Shown: positions 53,541 through 63,715, numbered from the stretch's first letter. The stretch: DNA of 64,000 nt from Fibrobacter sp. UBA4223 (GCA_002382975.1 DFTB01000014.1:19229-83228), one strand, 5' to 3'. The notes: generated from the letters alone by a model not told the origin. Made by a program: numbers and translations.

Positions 53541-54380
53541 ATGGCAGCACTCATCCTCGACGGCAAGGCACTCGCCAAGACCACTGAAGAAGAACTCAGC
53601 GCCCGCGTGGCGAAACTCAAGGAAAAGACGGGCAAAACCCCGATCCTTGCAACGATTCTCGTGGGCGACAACCCGGCCAGCGCCACGTATGTGAAGATGA
53701 AGGGCAACGCCTGCGCCCGGGTGGGCATGGAAAGCATCCGCGTGGTGCTCCCCAAGAACACCACCACCGAGGAACTGCTGAACAAAATCCAAGAACTGAA
53801 CGAGAACCGCGACGTGCACGGAATTCTTTTGCAGCACCCGGTCCCGCGCCACATCGACGAACGCGCCGCCTTCGAGGCCATCGACGCCCGCAAGGACGTG
53901 GATGGCGTGACCTGCCTTGGCTTTGGCCGCATGGCGATGGGCGAACCGGCATACGGATGCGCAACTCCCGCAGGCATCATGCGTCTGTTGAAGGCTTACA
54001 ACATTCCGCTGGCGGGCAAGCACGCCGTGGTTGTAGGTCGCAGCGCCATCCTTGGAAAGCCCATGGCCATGATGCTCCTGAACGCAGACTGCACCGTGAC
54101 CATCTGCCACAGCAAGACTGAAAACCTCCCCGAATTTGTGGGTCAGGCCGACATCCTGGTGGGTGCAGTCGGCAAGCCCGAGTTCATCAAGAAGGAATGG
54201 ATCAAGCAGGGTGCGGTCGTGGTGGACGCCGGCTACCATCCGGGTGGCGTGGGCGACATCGAGAAGGGTCTCGACGACGTGGCGAGCGCGTACACGCCGG
54301 TTCCGGGCGGCGTGGGCCCAATGACCATCAACACGCTCATCTACCAGAGCGTGGAATCCGGCGAGAAATACTTGGGATAA
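53541..54380 (+). CDS. folD: Bifunctional methylenetetrahydrofolate dehydrogenase/cyclohydrolase
   Basis: A 279-residue FolD enzyme of one-carbon metabolism that interconverts 5,10-methylene- and 10-formyl-tetrahydrofolate. Active-site parts are [14 protein letters not shown] (catalytic Lys), [24 protein letters not shown], the NADP site [14 protein letters not shown] and the final [14 protein letters not shown]. Length is normal. CGGAG lies 8 bases before the ATG, unlike many neighbours without a ribosome site. The stop codon region is already part of a TTCGGAN heptamer tract. Confidence 0.95.
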   Translation: MAALILDGKALAKTTEEELSARVAKLKEKTGKTPILATILVGDNPASATYVKMKGNACARVGMESIRVVLPKNTTTEELLNKIQELNENRDVHGILLQHPVPRHIDERAAFEAIDARKDVDGVTCLGFGRMAMGEPAYGCATPAGIMRLLKAYNIPLAGKHAVVVGRSAILGKPMAMMLLNADCTVTICHSKTENLPEFVGQADILVGAVGKPEFIKKEWIKQGAVVVDAGYHPGGVGDIEKGLDDVASAYTPVPGGVGPMTINTLIYQSVESGEKYLG

Positions 54381-54469
54381 TTCGGATTTCGGATTTCAGA
54401 GTTGTTTAGTTAGGCGGCTTCGCCGCGACTATTCTAATTCATAATTCCGAATTCCGAACTCAGAACTAG
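54380..54469. repeat. TTCGGAN heptamers with inverted partner after folD
   Basis: ATTCGGA, TTTCGGA and TTTCAGA run in register from 54380; after a GGCGGCTTCGCCGC hairpin the inverted heptamers TTCCGAA twice and CTCAGAA follow. The arms are complementary and could form a long stem at the end of the folD message. Confidence 0.6.
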
Positions 54470-54793
54470 TTACCGTCTGGTGCGTTCCAGTTCAACGGCA
54501 TCTGCTTCGGGAGAATTGGGCGAAAGCATTCCCTTCACCATATCGCCTACAAATTCTGCACCGACGCCAATTACAGTCCCGATAGTAGAATCGTTAGAAA
54601 ATTGACGGCTATCCATAGAGGCGGTCGCTCCGGCAAGTGCCGAATTCTTACCTGAATCCGTAGCGTCCACATAGACCATGGGCGCCGATTTTTCTTTCAA
54701 GAGAATCGAGTCGGAGCCAGACGCAGGTTTGGGCATCAGTTGGCAGAAACCAACCGAAATAAACAAAAGTATAATGAAAATGGCCCGCATCAT
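54470..54793 (-). CDS. Small exported protein, function unknown
   Basis: A 107-residue protein with an N-terminal hydrophobic segment (AIFIILLFISVGFC) and a polar, Ser/Asp-rich body. The residue before Cys is Phe, so it does not fit a lipobox, and cleavage by signal peptidase I is more likely. A short hydrophobic part, IGTVIGVGAEFVGDMVKGML, could contact the membrane. It has no known family. A perfect TATATTTG box ends 7 bases before the ATG, without ribosome site, a strong leaderless candidate. The CE4 gene follows on the same strand. Confidence 0.65.
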   Translation of the reverse strand: MMRAIFIILLFISVGFCQLMPKPASGSDSILLKEKSAPMVYVDATDSGKNSALAGATASMDSRQFSNDSTIGTVIGVGAEFVGDMVKGMLSPNSPEADAVELERTRR

Positions 54794-54831
54794 TGCGGGC
54801 CAAATATAACAATTTCAGTTCAGACAAGCTA

Positions 54832-56739
54832 TCACTTGCGAACCTGGACACTCCTTATGGAGCCCCTATTTCCGTATCGCAATAAGTACACACCCTTAGA
54901 GAGCCCCGCACTGGCAGAATTCCACAGAGCAGTAGCATTCTGACTTGCGGGCACTGATACAGACTTGAGCAGCTGGCCCTTCATGTCGAACACCTGGCAG
55001 TAGACATTACCCGAAAAGGCATTCCAACGGATATCGCCCGCCGTGTAAATGGCTTCTGGAGCATCTCCTCCCGAAGGATTGTTCGCACCCGGGTTCTGAG
55101 GATTAGAAGAAGCGCTATTGATGGTGCCGTTAGAGCCACTGGACTGCGGTGTAACATTGCTGGGGCACTGGGCGTTATCAGAAGTCAACTTTATCCAGTC
55201 CACGTTGACGTAGCTTTGGTCAATGCTGACCTTGACCACATTCTTCCCCTTGCTAAGCTTCAGGGTTCCGCTACCTTCAACTTCCGTATAGGTATTCCAG
55301 TCACCTGTACTCGGAACATCTACCGCCACGCTGCCAGCAACATTATCTACGGACACCGAGAATCGAGTGGTGCTTGCGTTTCCTGTAGCGGCCCGGGCAA
55401 CCACACTATACTGCCCGTCACAAGCAGCTTCTACTGAATAGCCGAACCATTCCCCTGCCATGGTGTAACCGATGGCGTAGCCGTCCGTTCCCACCTTCAC
55501 GACTCCCGCGTCGTCGATGCGATAACCGGTATTATCGCTTTCCCCATTGAGGTCGCTGTATCCTATACCCTCGCCGCCCTGAATGTAGTCTTCCATTTCT
55601 ATGGTGATGCTAGCGGCGCTGGTAATCGTAGAGGTGCTAGAACCCGGCAGGGGTTGGCCAGCGCTGCTGGAAGTAGGCTGCGTGGAGGCACTGCTGGAGG
55701 GATTAGTAGAGCTTCCGCCACTAGAGATTACGATATCGCCACCATTGGGCACAGCATCGAAATAGATGTAGCCATCCTTGATGGAAACAGTAATGGCCTT
55801 GCCGCCCTGGGTACCACTGGCAGCGGTCCAATTATTGTCGTTCTTTATACGGAGCGAAAGGGGATACTCGTATTTGGAAACATCATTGGCAATAGTATGG
55901 GTCAGCTTGACCGTAATGGAACTTCCGCTTGTAGAAGCCGTTGCCGTACTAGCATTGCGTTCCTTGATGTACATAGCAACATGACCCATCGGAGCGACCC
56001 AGATTTTGCTGTCATTTTGCTTGGCGTACAGGAGGCCTTCTTCCATAGCACTTGCATTGGTCGGAGAGTAATTCGCATAGCCGTTAGTTCCCGTTGTAAA
56101 GCCATGGGTGAGAAACGCGACCCAGCCGCCTTGTTGGACGGCCGTTTGCATATTGCCCTTGAAATCGCTGGTACCATTACCGCCTGTCATCATCGCAGGG
56201 ACTGCAGCCCAGTTGCTCGGGCCATTCTTGCTCATAATATCAGAGCCGCCACTCCAACTCGCATTGCAAATTCTTCCGAGAACATAATTCTGCAGAACCT
56301 GGGCATCGCCGGGAGTATTGCAGTTCGGGTATGCAAGCGTTACACAACCGTAGGGCTGCTGAATATTTTGGTTGATTTTTCCCTTGGATGTAGAAATTTC
56401 TTTACTAGGCATGGCACCACTTTGGGGATGAGAGTCGCTGTGACTAGCGATTTCATGACCAGCATTGGCTAATGTTTTCACGCCATCCCAGCCAAGCATA
56501 CCTTGTGCACCGACCCAACCTGTAACAATGTTAAAGGTTGCCTTGTAACCATACTTTTCGAACATGGGCATAGCGATATCAACATCACTTTGCGGACCAT
56601 CATCGAACGTGAAAGAAACAGCGGCCGTGCGGAAACCCGCCCATGTACCGATTTCAACGGTTTGCGCTTCTGCTAGACCCGCAAGGGATAGTGAGAACAC
56701 CCAACCCACCGCCATTACAAAAGAAAGATTCTTTTTCAT
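54832..56739 (-). CDS. Secreted polysaccharide deacetylase (CE4) with CBM6-like module
   Basis: A 635-residue modular enzyme. Signal peptide, then a NodB-type deacetylase domain (residues about 30-260) with SFTFDDGPQSD (catalytic Asp) and EIASHSDSHPQSG (metal-binding His pair). A beta-sandwich segment and a Ser/Thr-rich linker follow, then a CBM6/35-like module (residues about 380-525, IEMEDYIQGGEGIGYSDLNG). The C-terminal 60 residues, ending GVYLLRYGNRGSIRSVQVRK, look like a secretion or sorting tail of the Fibrobacter/T9SS-like kind. It may remove acetyl groups from xylan or chitin on plant walls. Confidence 0.88.
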   Translation of the reverse strand: MKKNLSFVMAVGWVFSLSLAGLAEAQTVEIGTWAGFRTAAVSFTFDDGPQSDVDIAMPMFEKYGYKATFNIVTGWVGAQGMLGWDGVKTLANAGHEIASHSDSHPQSGAMPSKEISTSKGKINQNIQQPYGCVTLAYPNCNTPGDAQVLQNYVLGRICNASWSGGSDIMSKNGPSNWAAVPAMMTGGNGTSDFKGNMQTAVQQGGWVAFLTHGFTTGTNGYANYSPTNASAMEEGLLYAKQNDSKIWVAPMGHVAMYIKERNASTATASTSGSSITVKLTHTIANDVSKYEYPLSLRIKNDNNWTAASGTQGGKAITVSIKDGYIYFDAVPNGGDIVISSGGSSTNPSSSASTQPTSSSAGQPLPGSSTSTITSAASITIEMEDYIQGGEGIGYSDLNGESDNTGYRIDDAGVVKVGTDGYAIGYTMAGEWFGYSVEAACDGQYSVVARAATGNASTTRFSVSVDNVAGSVAVDVPSTGDWNTYTEVEGSGTLKLSKGKNVVKVSIDQSYVNVDWIKLTSDNAQCPSNVTPQSSGSNGTINSASSNPQNPGANNPSGGDAPEAIYTAGDIRWNAFSGNVYCQVFDMKGQLLKSVSVPASQNATALWNSASAGLSKGVYLLRYGNRGSIRSVQVRK

Positions 56740-56850
56740 GGTTCACCTTTTGGTTATGTCTATCAAGTAAAGATACATCCAATTTTGCAAAAAGGTGCAA
56801 TCTTTTTTGTAAAATTTGGGATATATGCCCTTTTTTGCTATTTTTGGGCG

Positions 56851-58719
56851 GTGATTCAAATCCAGAACGTTTCCAAGTCTTTCGGAGTCCAGGTCCTTTT
56901 GGATGGTGCGAGCCTGCTTATAGGCGACCACGAGCGGGTGGGCCTGGTGGGCCGTAATGGCTGCGGCAAATCGACACTTTTCAAGATGATTCTCGGCCAG
57001 GAATGCCTGGACGGCGGAAACATCGACATTCCCAAGAAATACACCCTGGGCTACCTGCAGCAACATCTGAATTTTACCCACGCCACCGTACACGAAGAAG
57101 CCTGCAGCGTATTAAAGCCCAACGAAGACGGCTGGCTAGAAGAACACAAGGTAGAGGCGATTCTCTTCGGTCTCGGTTTCGACGAAGAATCCATGCACAA
57201 GAGCCCCATGCTCCTTTCGGGCGGATTCCAGATTCGCCTGAACCTGGCGAAAGTGCTGGCCGCAGAACCAGACATGCTGCTGCTGGACGAACCCACCAAC
57301 TACCTGGACATCGTCTCCATGCGATGGCTCAGCCGCTTTCTGCGCAGCTGGAAAGGCGAAGTGCTGCTGATTACCCACGACCACCACTTTATGGACGAGG
57401 TCTGCACCCACACCGCAGGGATTTTCCGCCACAAGATCCGCAAGGTGAAGGGCACGGTAGAAAAGCTCCGCGAGACGGTGGCCGAAGAAGAGGAAGTGGC
57501 CCAACGCACGCAAGAAAACGAAGCCAAGAAAAAGGAACAGCTCGAAAAAGTCATCGAGCGGTTCCGCTACAAGGCCGCCAAGGCCGCCATGGTGCAGTCC
57601 AAAATCAAGGCGGCGGCAAAGCTTGCCACCGGCGAGCGGCTCACCCACGAGCGCAACCTGGAATTCAGCTTTACCGAGGCAGGGTTCCCCGGCAAGCGCA
57701 TGCTCCAAATCAAGGGGCTCTCGTTTGCGTACCCGAACGGCCCCGAACTCATCACCGACCTCACGATGGAAATTTTCAAGGGCGACCGCATCGCGGTCAT
57801 CGGCCCCAACGGTCGCGGTAAAACGACGCTTTTGAACCTGATTGCCAAAGAGCTGCAGCCCACCGCAGGCGAAATCAGCTACAATCCGAATTTGCAGATA
57901 AACTATTTTGGGCAGACAAACATCAACCGCCTGAACCTGGACAACACCGTCGAAGAAGAAATCGCCTCGGCCATTGAAGAAGTCTCGCAAAAGAGCCGTG
58001 CCAGAGGGCTTGCAGGCCTCATGATGTTCAGTGGCGACGCCGCCTTGAAAAAGGTAAAGGTCCTGAGTGGTGGCGAGCGGAGCCGCGTTTTGCTGGGGAA
58101 AATTCTGGCCAGCGCCTGCAACATGCTACTGCTGGACGAACCCACGAACCACCTGGACATGGAATCTATCGAGAGCCTCATCGACGCCCTGGAAGATTAC
58201 GAAGGAACCGCCCTGGTGGTAACCCACGACGAGGAACTTCTGCACGCCTTCGCCAACCGCCTTGTGGTTTTTGACGGCGGGACCTGCCGCATATTCGAAG
58301 GCACTTACGCCGACTTCCTGGAGAAGGTGGGCTGGGCCAGCGAAAAGAAACCCGGCGGTGCAAATTCTGCAAACATCAAGGTATCGAACATCGACGTGAA
58401 GGGCGACTCAGACAATGCCGCGCCCAGCGCCAAAGAAGACCGCAAGGCCCGCGCCGACTACATTGCCGAACGCTCTAAGGTCATCAAGCCCCTGGAAAAG
58501 AAACTTGCCAAAATCGAAGAAGACATCGCCAAGGCCGAAGCCCTGGGGGGCGAGCTGGAAGCGAAACTGGTAGCCGCCTCCGAAAGCGGCGACGGCAACG
58601 CCATTACCGCTATCGCCAAGGACATGGATGACAACAAGAAGGCAGTAGACAGCCTTTACGAAGACTGGGAAAAGACTTCCGCTGAACTGGAATCAGCGAA
58701 GGATAGATATCCTATTTAG
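56851..58719 (+). CDS. ABC-F family ATPase (Uup/EttA-like)
   Basis: A 622-residue cytosolic protein with two ABC domains: Walker A GRNGCGKST (about residue 37) and GPNGRGKTT (about 340), signatures LLSGGFQIRLNLAK and LSGGERSRVLLGK, and Walker B LLLDEPTNYLD and LLLDEPTNHLD. A basic linker between the domains and a C-terminal coiled coil (KARADYIAERSKVIKPLEKK onward) complete the Uup-like layout. ABC-F proteins act on the ribosome. The start is the GTG at 56851; TATTTTTG ends 4 bases before, so translation may begin at the very 5' end. The frame is open 22 codons further. Confidence 0.92.
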   Translation: MIQIQNVSKSFGVQVLLDGASLLIGDHERVGLVGRNGCGKSTLFKMILGQECLDGGNIDIPKKYTLGYLQQHLNFTHATVHEEACSVLKPNEDGWLEEHKVEAILFGLGFDEESMHKSPMLLSGGFQIRLNLAKVLAAEPDMLLLDEPTNYLDIVSMRWLSRFLRSWKGEVLLITHDHHFMDEVCTHTAGIFRHKIRKVKGTVEKLRETVAEEEEVAQRTQENEAKKKEQLEKVIERFRYKAAKAAMVQSKIKAAAKLATGERLTHERNLEFSFTEAGFPGKRMLQIKGLSFAYPNGPELITDLTMEIFKGDRIAVIGPNGRGKTTLLNLIAKELQPTAGEISYNPNLQINYFGQTNINRLNLDNTVEEEIASAIEEVSQKSRARGLAGLMMFSGDAALKKVKVLSGGERSRVLLGKILASACNMLLLDEPTNHLDMESIESLIDALEDYEGTALVVTHDEELLHAFANRLVVFDGGTCRIFEGTYADFLEKVGWASEKKPGGANSANIKVSNIDVKGDSDNAAPSAKEDRKARADYIAERSKVIKPLEKKLAKIEEDIAKAEALGGELEAKLVAASESGDGNAITAIAKDMDDNKKAVDSLYEDWEKTSAELESAKDRYPI

Positions 58720-58763
58720 ACCGTTCGCGCTAAAAGTTATATCGCCTCTCTGGCATGCGCTCA

Positions 58764-58807
58764 CTCTCGCAACCGCCCTCAATTAATATTGAGGGCTTTG
58801 TTGCTCA
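58764..58807 (+). repeat. Variable-stem hairpin repeat, copy C
   Basis: CTCTCGCAAC and GTTGCTCAC flank an 8-bp stem (arm CCCTCAAT) with a four-base loop. It lies in the gap after the ABC-F gene. Confidence 0.75.
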
Positions 58808-58861
58808 CAGTAACGACCGCAAAATTCTATAGATGGAATAAAAAACTCCGGTTGAATTTTG

Positions 58862-58905
58862 CTCTCGCAACCACGCCTCGTTAATACGAGGCGTTTGTTG
58901 CTCAC
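58862..58905 (+). repeat. Variable-stem hairpin repeat, copy D
   Basis: Same flanks as copy C, different 8-bp stem (arm CGCCTCGT), loop TTAA/ATTA. Copy C and D are about 55 bases apart and point the same way. Confidence 0.75.
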
Positions 58906-58922
58906 ATCGAACCGCTTTATCC

Positions 58923-61900
58923 TTACTTCCCGCGACGAATGCCCAGGGTATAAACGTCTTCGTTCTTGCCCTCCACATTCTTTCCGGAATAAATCTTAAC
59001 CTTGATTTTCGAGATGTAGGGGCCGGTACCGACCAGACGGCCGTTTTCGCTGCGAGCGTTCCATTCAAAGAAGATGTTTCCCGGGTTTTCGAGGCAGTTG
59101 GACCTTGCCGGATTCGAAGCGTTATAGAAAACCTCTTTGTCGTTACACCGGAGCGTTCCCTTCGCCTTGTTCACAAAACTTCCCAGATGGGAGAAATAAT
59201 ATCCTTCCCATTCCATCTTGATTAACGAGAGAGCCGAATCCAGATCGGCGTCGCTTGGAAGATTCGCAATCAGCGTGGTCGCCACCTCCCCCATGTTGAA
59301 ACTCAACAAGAATCCGGGCATGCCCAAACTGTCTATCACGTCGTGCACTGACATGTCCGTCGGCACAGAAACAGGGACTATGCTTTCCTTGTAGGGCCAC
59401 TTTTCAAGGTCGCTTGAAATCGTGATTACGCCAGGGGACTTGATTTCTGTGCGCTGTTCCCCTTCGATGCGCACCTTTGGATTGTTCTGGTGTGCCTTGT
59501 TACCACTGCGGTCTCCAAATACTCCGGGCACCAGCCGGACAGAATCACCCACGACCGGCAGCACTCCCGAAGCGGACCGGCGGAAATAAACCTTGGCCAC
59601 GTTGCCGTTACCGCGGATATCCCCTCCAGAAATCAGCAGGGAATCCATAAAGTTCTTGCCACCCCTAAAGAACACGAAGGTAGATTCCGGATTCAGTTTT
59701 TCTATTTCGGCCCCTTCGCTCAGGTTGATGACTACCATGCTGCTGTTGTCGTTTACCGTCTGCACCATGGCACTCCGAATGACCGGAGCCACCTTGTCCT
59801 CGATGCCCGCCCTCAATATGAGCTTGACTTCGTCTCCGGAATCTTCATCGATGTAGGTATAGTGGTACTTCAATGTTCCCGAATAGACCTGATCCGTAAG
59901 CCCAGTGAAAACATCTTTCCGCAGGCCCTTCTTGTCGAACAGCACCAGAATAGAATCGTTTTTCACCAGGGGCCACACGTTTTTCATGCTGGAGACCTTA
60001 TGCTCCTCGTCGCCGCCAAAAATCCAGGCCAAGGTATCGGGAACCACTTCTTCGAAAGCCTTGCTAAAGTACATCACCAGGCTGTCGGGAATCCCGTTGC
60101 CGTCCACATCGAACATCTGGGATTTTTTCACGATAGGCACGGGAGGTTCCTTGAAATGGATTTCCCGCCACACCAGCTGGTTTCCAATTCCAGGGCCCGA
60201 CACGGTAAAGTAGGCGTCCACCATGGCAGAATCGCCAATGACGTAGAACTTCGCGTATCCGGCAGAATCCGTTTCAAGGGTGTCCACCAGTTCAAACTTT
60301 TCGTTCATAAAGCTGATGGGGAAATCCGAATGGAAAATCACCTTCTCCTTGCAGTTCACCTTGGTCAGGTCTTCCATCTCCCCGCAGGGGGTCTTGCCGA
60401 ACAGCAGGGCGATTTGTAACGGAACCGTGTCCGGATAGGCGGCGTAGGCCCAGAGTGTATCGTTCTTGCGGCCTTCGGCCCCGAGGGAATCGCCCCGCAG
60501 GGTAAGCCCCTTGGAATCCATCAGCAGGGAATCGGACAGGTGGAACACGTTTACAAAAGCGATGTCCGGCAGGGGGTATTCCGGCACCGTGAACTTGATA
60601 ATCTGCTTTTGAGTCAAGTCAGAGGCCAGATAGCAGGTCAGCACGTAATTGCCGGGTGCAAGAGTTCTCGAATTCACGAACGCGCTGGTATCTACCCAGA
60701 ACCCCGCCATGTTTTCGTTGATAAAAATACCTCCGTAATTCAGTCCCGGTTCCAAGAAGACTCCTTCCATAGGCAGGCTACCGCCTGTCAGGCGGAAAAT
60801 GGACTGGGCAACTGTGGTATCGATTTTTGTTATGCTGGACACATCGCAACTAAGGGACTCGTCCATCAGCAACTGCAAGAGTTCGTACTCGATAATGCCC
60901 TTGTCGTTTTTCTTTTCTACCGGGAAATACGTCTTTTGGGTTTGCAGGTTGATGGAGGTGCGCATCTTGAAGTTGGAACCGGTAGCCTGGCGCTCCGAGA
61001 AGAAAATATGGAAGGGGTATTCCTCGCCTTCGGTGAGCTTCAGGGTATCCAGGTTCACCGCCCCCTCTTCGGGGTTGTGGCAACCACCGATATCCACCAC
61101 TAGCTTGTTGTCGATGTACACCCACACGTCATCGTCACCGCGGAACTCGAAATACTGCCCCTTGATATACTTGAAACTCGCCGTGATCTTCATCGAGAAA
61201 CTATAGTTGTGCTTGCAGCCTTGGATTTCATGGTCGTCGTATTTCGGATTCTTGACGGTCCTTGCAGAATCCAGATATTCCAAATCGTCTATCGGGTAGA
61301 AACCGGGATTGACAGGATCGTTGCAATCGGGGTTCGTAATGTCCGCAAGCCAGAAACCTTCTTCATCCAACTTCAGGTCAATATCGCGACACACCGCATT
61401 GGTGTATTTTTTGCCGGCCTTGTCGGTGGCCACCACCTCGGGGACAAACCAGCGCTCTATCTCGCGGGCAGCCGAACAAATCGCCCAGGGGAATTCCGTA
61501 GAATCCACCCGCACCGGATGCCCGTTTACCAGTTCCGGCTTCACCATACCCTTCGCCACACCGCTGCAGGTCTTGAGCGTATCGAGCTTGCCGTCCTTGT
61601 AATCGTAGACCTTCGTGTAGTCATTGCCACCGTAGATGCCGCCAAAGTCCACGTCTATGCTGTCGGCAAAGGATTCTCCCGCCCAGTCTAGCACCATGGC
61701 CGAAATCTTCAAGGTCGGGCAAATTCCCAGGCGACCCGGGAACTTTTCGCTGAACCTGGGGCCGCTGCTAGATAACGGGTAAGGGTAAACCCAGACCGTA
61801 TCGTGGAGAGCCATCATGGAATCCAAAGAAATCGGGGTCCCGAGACCGTTGCCCTCGCCCATGATCCCTTCCAGGCTGTAGTTATCCAGCCCGAAGGTCT

Positions 61901-63203
61901 GCTTAAAGTGAACATCCCAGCTTTCCGCATGCTTGTAATAGGTGCCCTGGTACCAGCCGCAAGTATCCGTCTGGGTGGAATCGTAAGGATTCGCTCCCAC
62001 CGGACCCATCTTGATGGTATCGTTTTCCACAATCAACGAGGGCGTCATGTTGTCCCAAGGGCTCATCAGGCGAACCACCTTGGGCTCCGGCGGAGTGAAC
62101 TGCAAATCAAGCCGGCCTTCGCTAGAAGTATAGAGCCAGCTCTCGTAGACACCCGGCGGGAACAGCGTCGACGCCTGCGGGCGCTGGGCGTCCGAGAAAT
62201 ACACCACCTGGGGCCATTCGTTCTGACGACGGTAAATATTGAACAGGGCCGACGGGGAACCCCAATTTGCGGACTTGACTGTCGCCGGTGCAAAATCGTA
62301 GTGGTACCAGTAAGGGTAAGAATCCTTCTCAGTCGCGACGGGATTGTTCAAGATGTTATTGCCGACGGAAATATACACCGCACTGTCGCGGAAACTGGTG
62401 TTGGTTCTCCAGGGGTGGTAGATGTGCAACACGTAGGTCGAATCGAAACATGTCCCGAGACTCCCTATGGAGTAAGTAACCTTCGGCGTCGCAACCGTTC
62501 CGTCTACAAAAATCGTGTCGTGGCCGTTCAAATGCGTGCCCAGGTCCAGCACTCCTTTTGCAGGTGTAGTCATGTAGGGAGTCAGGTGCCGCATAAAAAA
62601 TCCAGACTGCAACGGATTCCGCTTCATCACCGCTGGCGACAACGCCGCATAGAACCAGCCGCACTTGGTGGCATCGTCCATGGCAAAGCGCATCATCACC
62701 GTATCTTTGGCAAGGACCAAATCGGGCAAGGCCTTGTTGCCCCAGGGACTCTTGAACCAGACCATCTTGGAACCCGGAGCCACAAAAGAAACCGTGTAAG
62801 ACATATCCGAGGTATTCGTGTAGAGCCAGAGTTCTTTTTCAGTGCCGAAAAACGGGACAATCTTTATATCGCCTGCTTCGGTCCACGATTCCTTGTTATT
62901 GTTGTTGAAATTCTGGTCGGCAGTATTAGGGTAAATCGCGACGCTGAAAGTCTCCCACTCCTGGAAACCGGAAACGTCCTTGCTCCAGGTATAGCTGAAC
63001 CAGCCGTCGCCCTCGTCGGTCATGATGGTCTTCGAAGAAGAACCGTATTCCGCATTGTAGTTGGAAGTTCCGCCCAGTATGTGCAATGCATACCCGGATT
63101 TCGAGGCGTCGTTACGCCAGGGCGATTGAATATGCACCGTAAGGTTGGCGAAAGAACAGACTGCCGCCACCAGCAAAAACAAGCCTAGAAGCTTTTTTCC
63201 CAT
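58923..63203 (-). CDS. Giant fibro-slime-domain surface protein
   Basis: A secreted protein of 1426 residues. Signal peptide (KKLLGLFLLVAAVCSFAN), N-terminal repeated beta-rich modules (several copies of VHIQSPWRNDAS / LRIYHPWRTN-type words, one about every 120 residues), then a fibro-slime domain near residues 610-760 with PA14-like FRGDDDVWVYIDNKLVVDIG and HIFFSERQATGSNF, and long C-terminal Ig-like segments ending in a sorting-like tail (VEGKNEDVYTLGIRRGK). Fibro-slime proteins are a hallmark of Fibrobacter and probably serve in adhesion. The ATG at 63203 has GGGA upstream; a GTG four codons earlier is less likely. Confidence 0.88.
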   Translation of the reverse strand: MGKKLLGLFLLVAAVCSFANLTVHIQSPWRNDASKSGYALHILGGTSNYNAEYGSSSKTIMTDEGDGWFSYTWSKDVSGFQEWETFSVAIYPNTADQNFNNNNKESWTEAGDIKIVPFFGTEKELWLYTNTSDMSYTVSFVAPGSKMVWFKSPWGNKALPDLVLAKDTVMMRFAMDDATKCGWFYAALSPAVMKRNPLQSGFFMRHLTPYMTTPAKGVLDLGTHLNGHDTIFVDGTVATPKVTYSIGSLGTCFDSTYVLHIYHPWRTNTSFRDSAVYISVGNNILNNPVATEKDSYPYWYHYDFAPATVKSANWGSPSALFNIYRRQNEWPQVVYFSDAQRPQASTLFPPGVYESWLYTSSEGRLDLQFTPPEPKVVRLMSPWDNMTPSLIVENDTIKMGPVGANPYDSTQTDTCGWYQGTYYKHAESWDVHFKQTFGLDNYSLEGIMGEGNGLGTPISLDSMMALHDTVWVYPYPLSSSGPRFSEKFPGRLGICPTLKISAMVLDWAGESFADSIDVDFGGIYGGNDYTKVYDYKDGKLDTLKTCSGVAKGMVKPELVNGHPVRVDSTEFPWAICSAAREIERWFVPEVVATDKAGKKYTNAVCRDIDLKLDEEGFWLADITNPDCNDPVNPGFYPIDDLEYLDSARTVKNPKYDDHEIQGCKHNYSFSMKITASFKYIKGQYFEFRGDDDVWVYIDNKLVVDIGGCHNPEEGAVNLDTLKLTEGEEYPFHIFFSERQATGSNFKMRTSINLQTQKTYFPVEKKNDKGIIEYELLQLLMDESLSCDVSSITKIDTTVAQSIFRLTGGSLPMEGVFLEPGLNYGGIFINENMAGFWVDTSAFVNSRTLAPGNYVLTCYLASDLTQKQIIKFTVPEYPLPDIAFVNVFHLSDSLLMDSKGLTLRGDSLGAEGRKNDTLWAYAAYPDTVPLQIALLFGKTPCGEMEDLTKVNCKEKVIFHSDFPISFMNEKFELVDTLETDSAGYAKFYVIGDSAMVDAYFTVSGPGIGNQLVWREIHFKEPPVPIVKKSQMFDVDGNGIPDSLVMYFSKAFEEVVPDTLAWIFGGDEEHKVSSMKNVWPLVKNDSILVLFDKKGLRKDVFTGLTDQVYSGTLKYHYTYIDEDSGDEVKLILRAGIEDKVAPVIRSAMVQTVNDNSSMVVINLSEGAEIEKLNPESTFVFFRGGKNFMDSLLISGGDIRGNGNVAKVYFRRSASGVLPVVGDSVRLVPGVFGDRSGNKAHQNNPKVRIEGEQRTEIKSPGVITISSDLEKWPYKESIVPVSVPTDMSVHDVIDSLGMPGFLLSFNMGEVATTLIANLPSDADLDSALSLIKMEWEGYYFSHLGSFVNKAKGTLRCNDKEVFYNASNPARSNCLENPGNIFFEWNARSENGRLVGTGPYISKIKVKIYSGKNVEGKNEDVYTLGIRRGK

Positions 63204-63239
63204 TACACGTCCCACAAAAATTTAGAACAAAAGATAGTA

Positions 63240-63288
63240 AAAATAGGGGCTAGTGGTTAGGTTGTAGGTGATAGGTTATAGGTGTTAG
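63240..63288 (-). repeat. CTANNNN heptamer tract before the fibro-slime gene (7 units)
   Basis: Seven in-register 7-mers (on the minus strand CTAACAC, CTATAAC, CTATCAC, CTACAAC ...) end in CTATTTT, followed by TACTATCTTTTG, the likely promoter. Confidence 0.7.
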
Positions 63289-63379
63289 GGCCGCAGGGGA
63301 CAAGAGGTTCGTGGTGGGAGGCTCGGGATGTAGTGTGGTGTGAAGTGTGAGATGTGTCCTGAAAGCCGAACGGTCGCCC

Positions 63380-63426
63380 GTGAGCCGTAATAGCCAGGCG
63401 CAAGCTGGCTATGAAGGCGAGAGTGA
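63380..63426 (-). repeat. Variable-stem hairpin repeat, copy F (divergent)
   Basis: GTGAGCC and GGCGAGAG flank an 8-bp stem (arm ATAGCCAG) with a seven-base loop. The area around it (63289-63640) has GAACGGTCG words and GACGARA heptamers but no gene. Confidence 0.6.
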
Positions 63427-63644
63427 GGCGATTCCGGAGCTTCACGTGCGCAAGGGAGCCGAACGGTCGTTAAAAGGGGTAGGCCTCCCCCTGGCTCCAT
63501 AGCAGACGAAAGAACGCTCAGCCTCCGGCTTCGCTATAGACGACAGACGAAAGATACGGTGAAAGAACTACCGCCTTTCGTCTGTTATTCCGCCACCCCC
63601 TCGTGCGTCGGGGGCAGCCCGTCACGGGCTCGGGTCCGGCAAGG

Positions 63645-63670
63645 AGGTGCCCGCCTTCGCGGGCATGACA
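63645..63670. repeat. GTCAT-type palindromic repeat
   Basis: GGTGCCCGC..GCGGGCATGAC, as after gltA. Confidence 0.6.
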
Positions 63671-63681
63671 ACGCGGGTATA

Positions 63682-63715
63682 AAAAAAGCCCCCCACGAGG
63701 TTTACGGCAAGGGGC
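63682..63715 (-). terminator. Terminator-like hairpin (unit A) on the minus strand
   Basis: GCCCC..GGGGGGC pairs around a loop with TAAA and is followed on the minus strand by seven T, then ATACCCGC. Confidence 0.6.
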
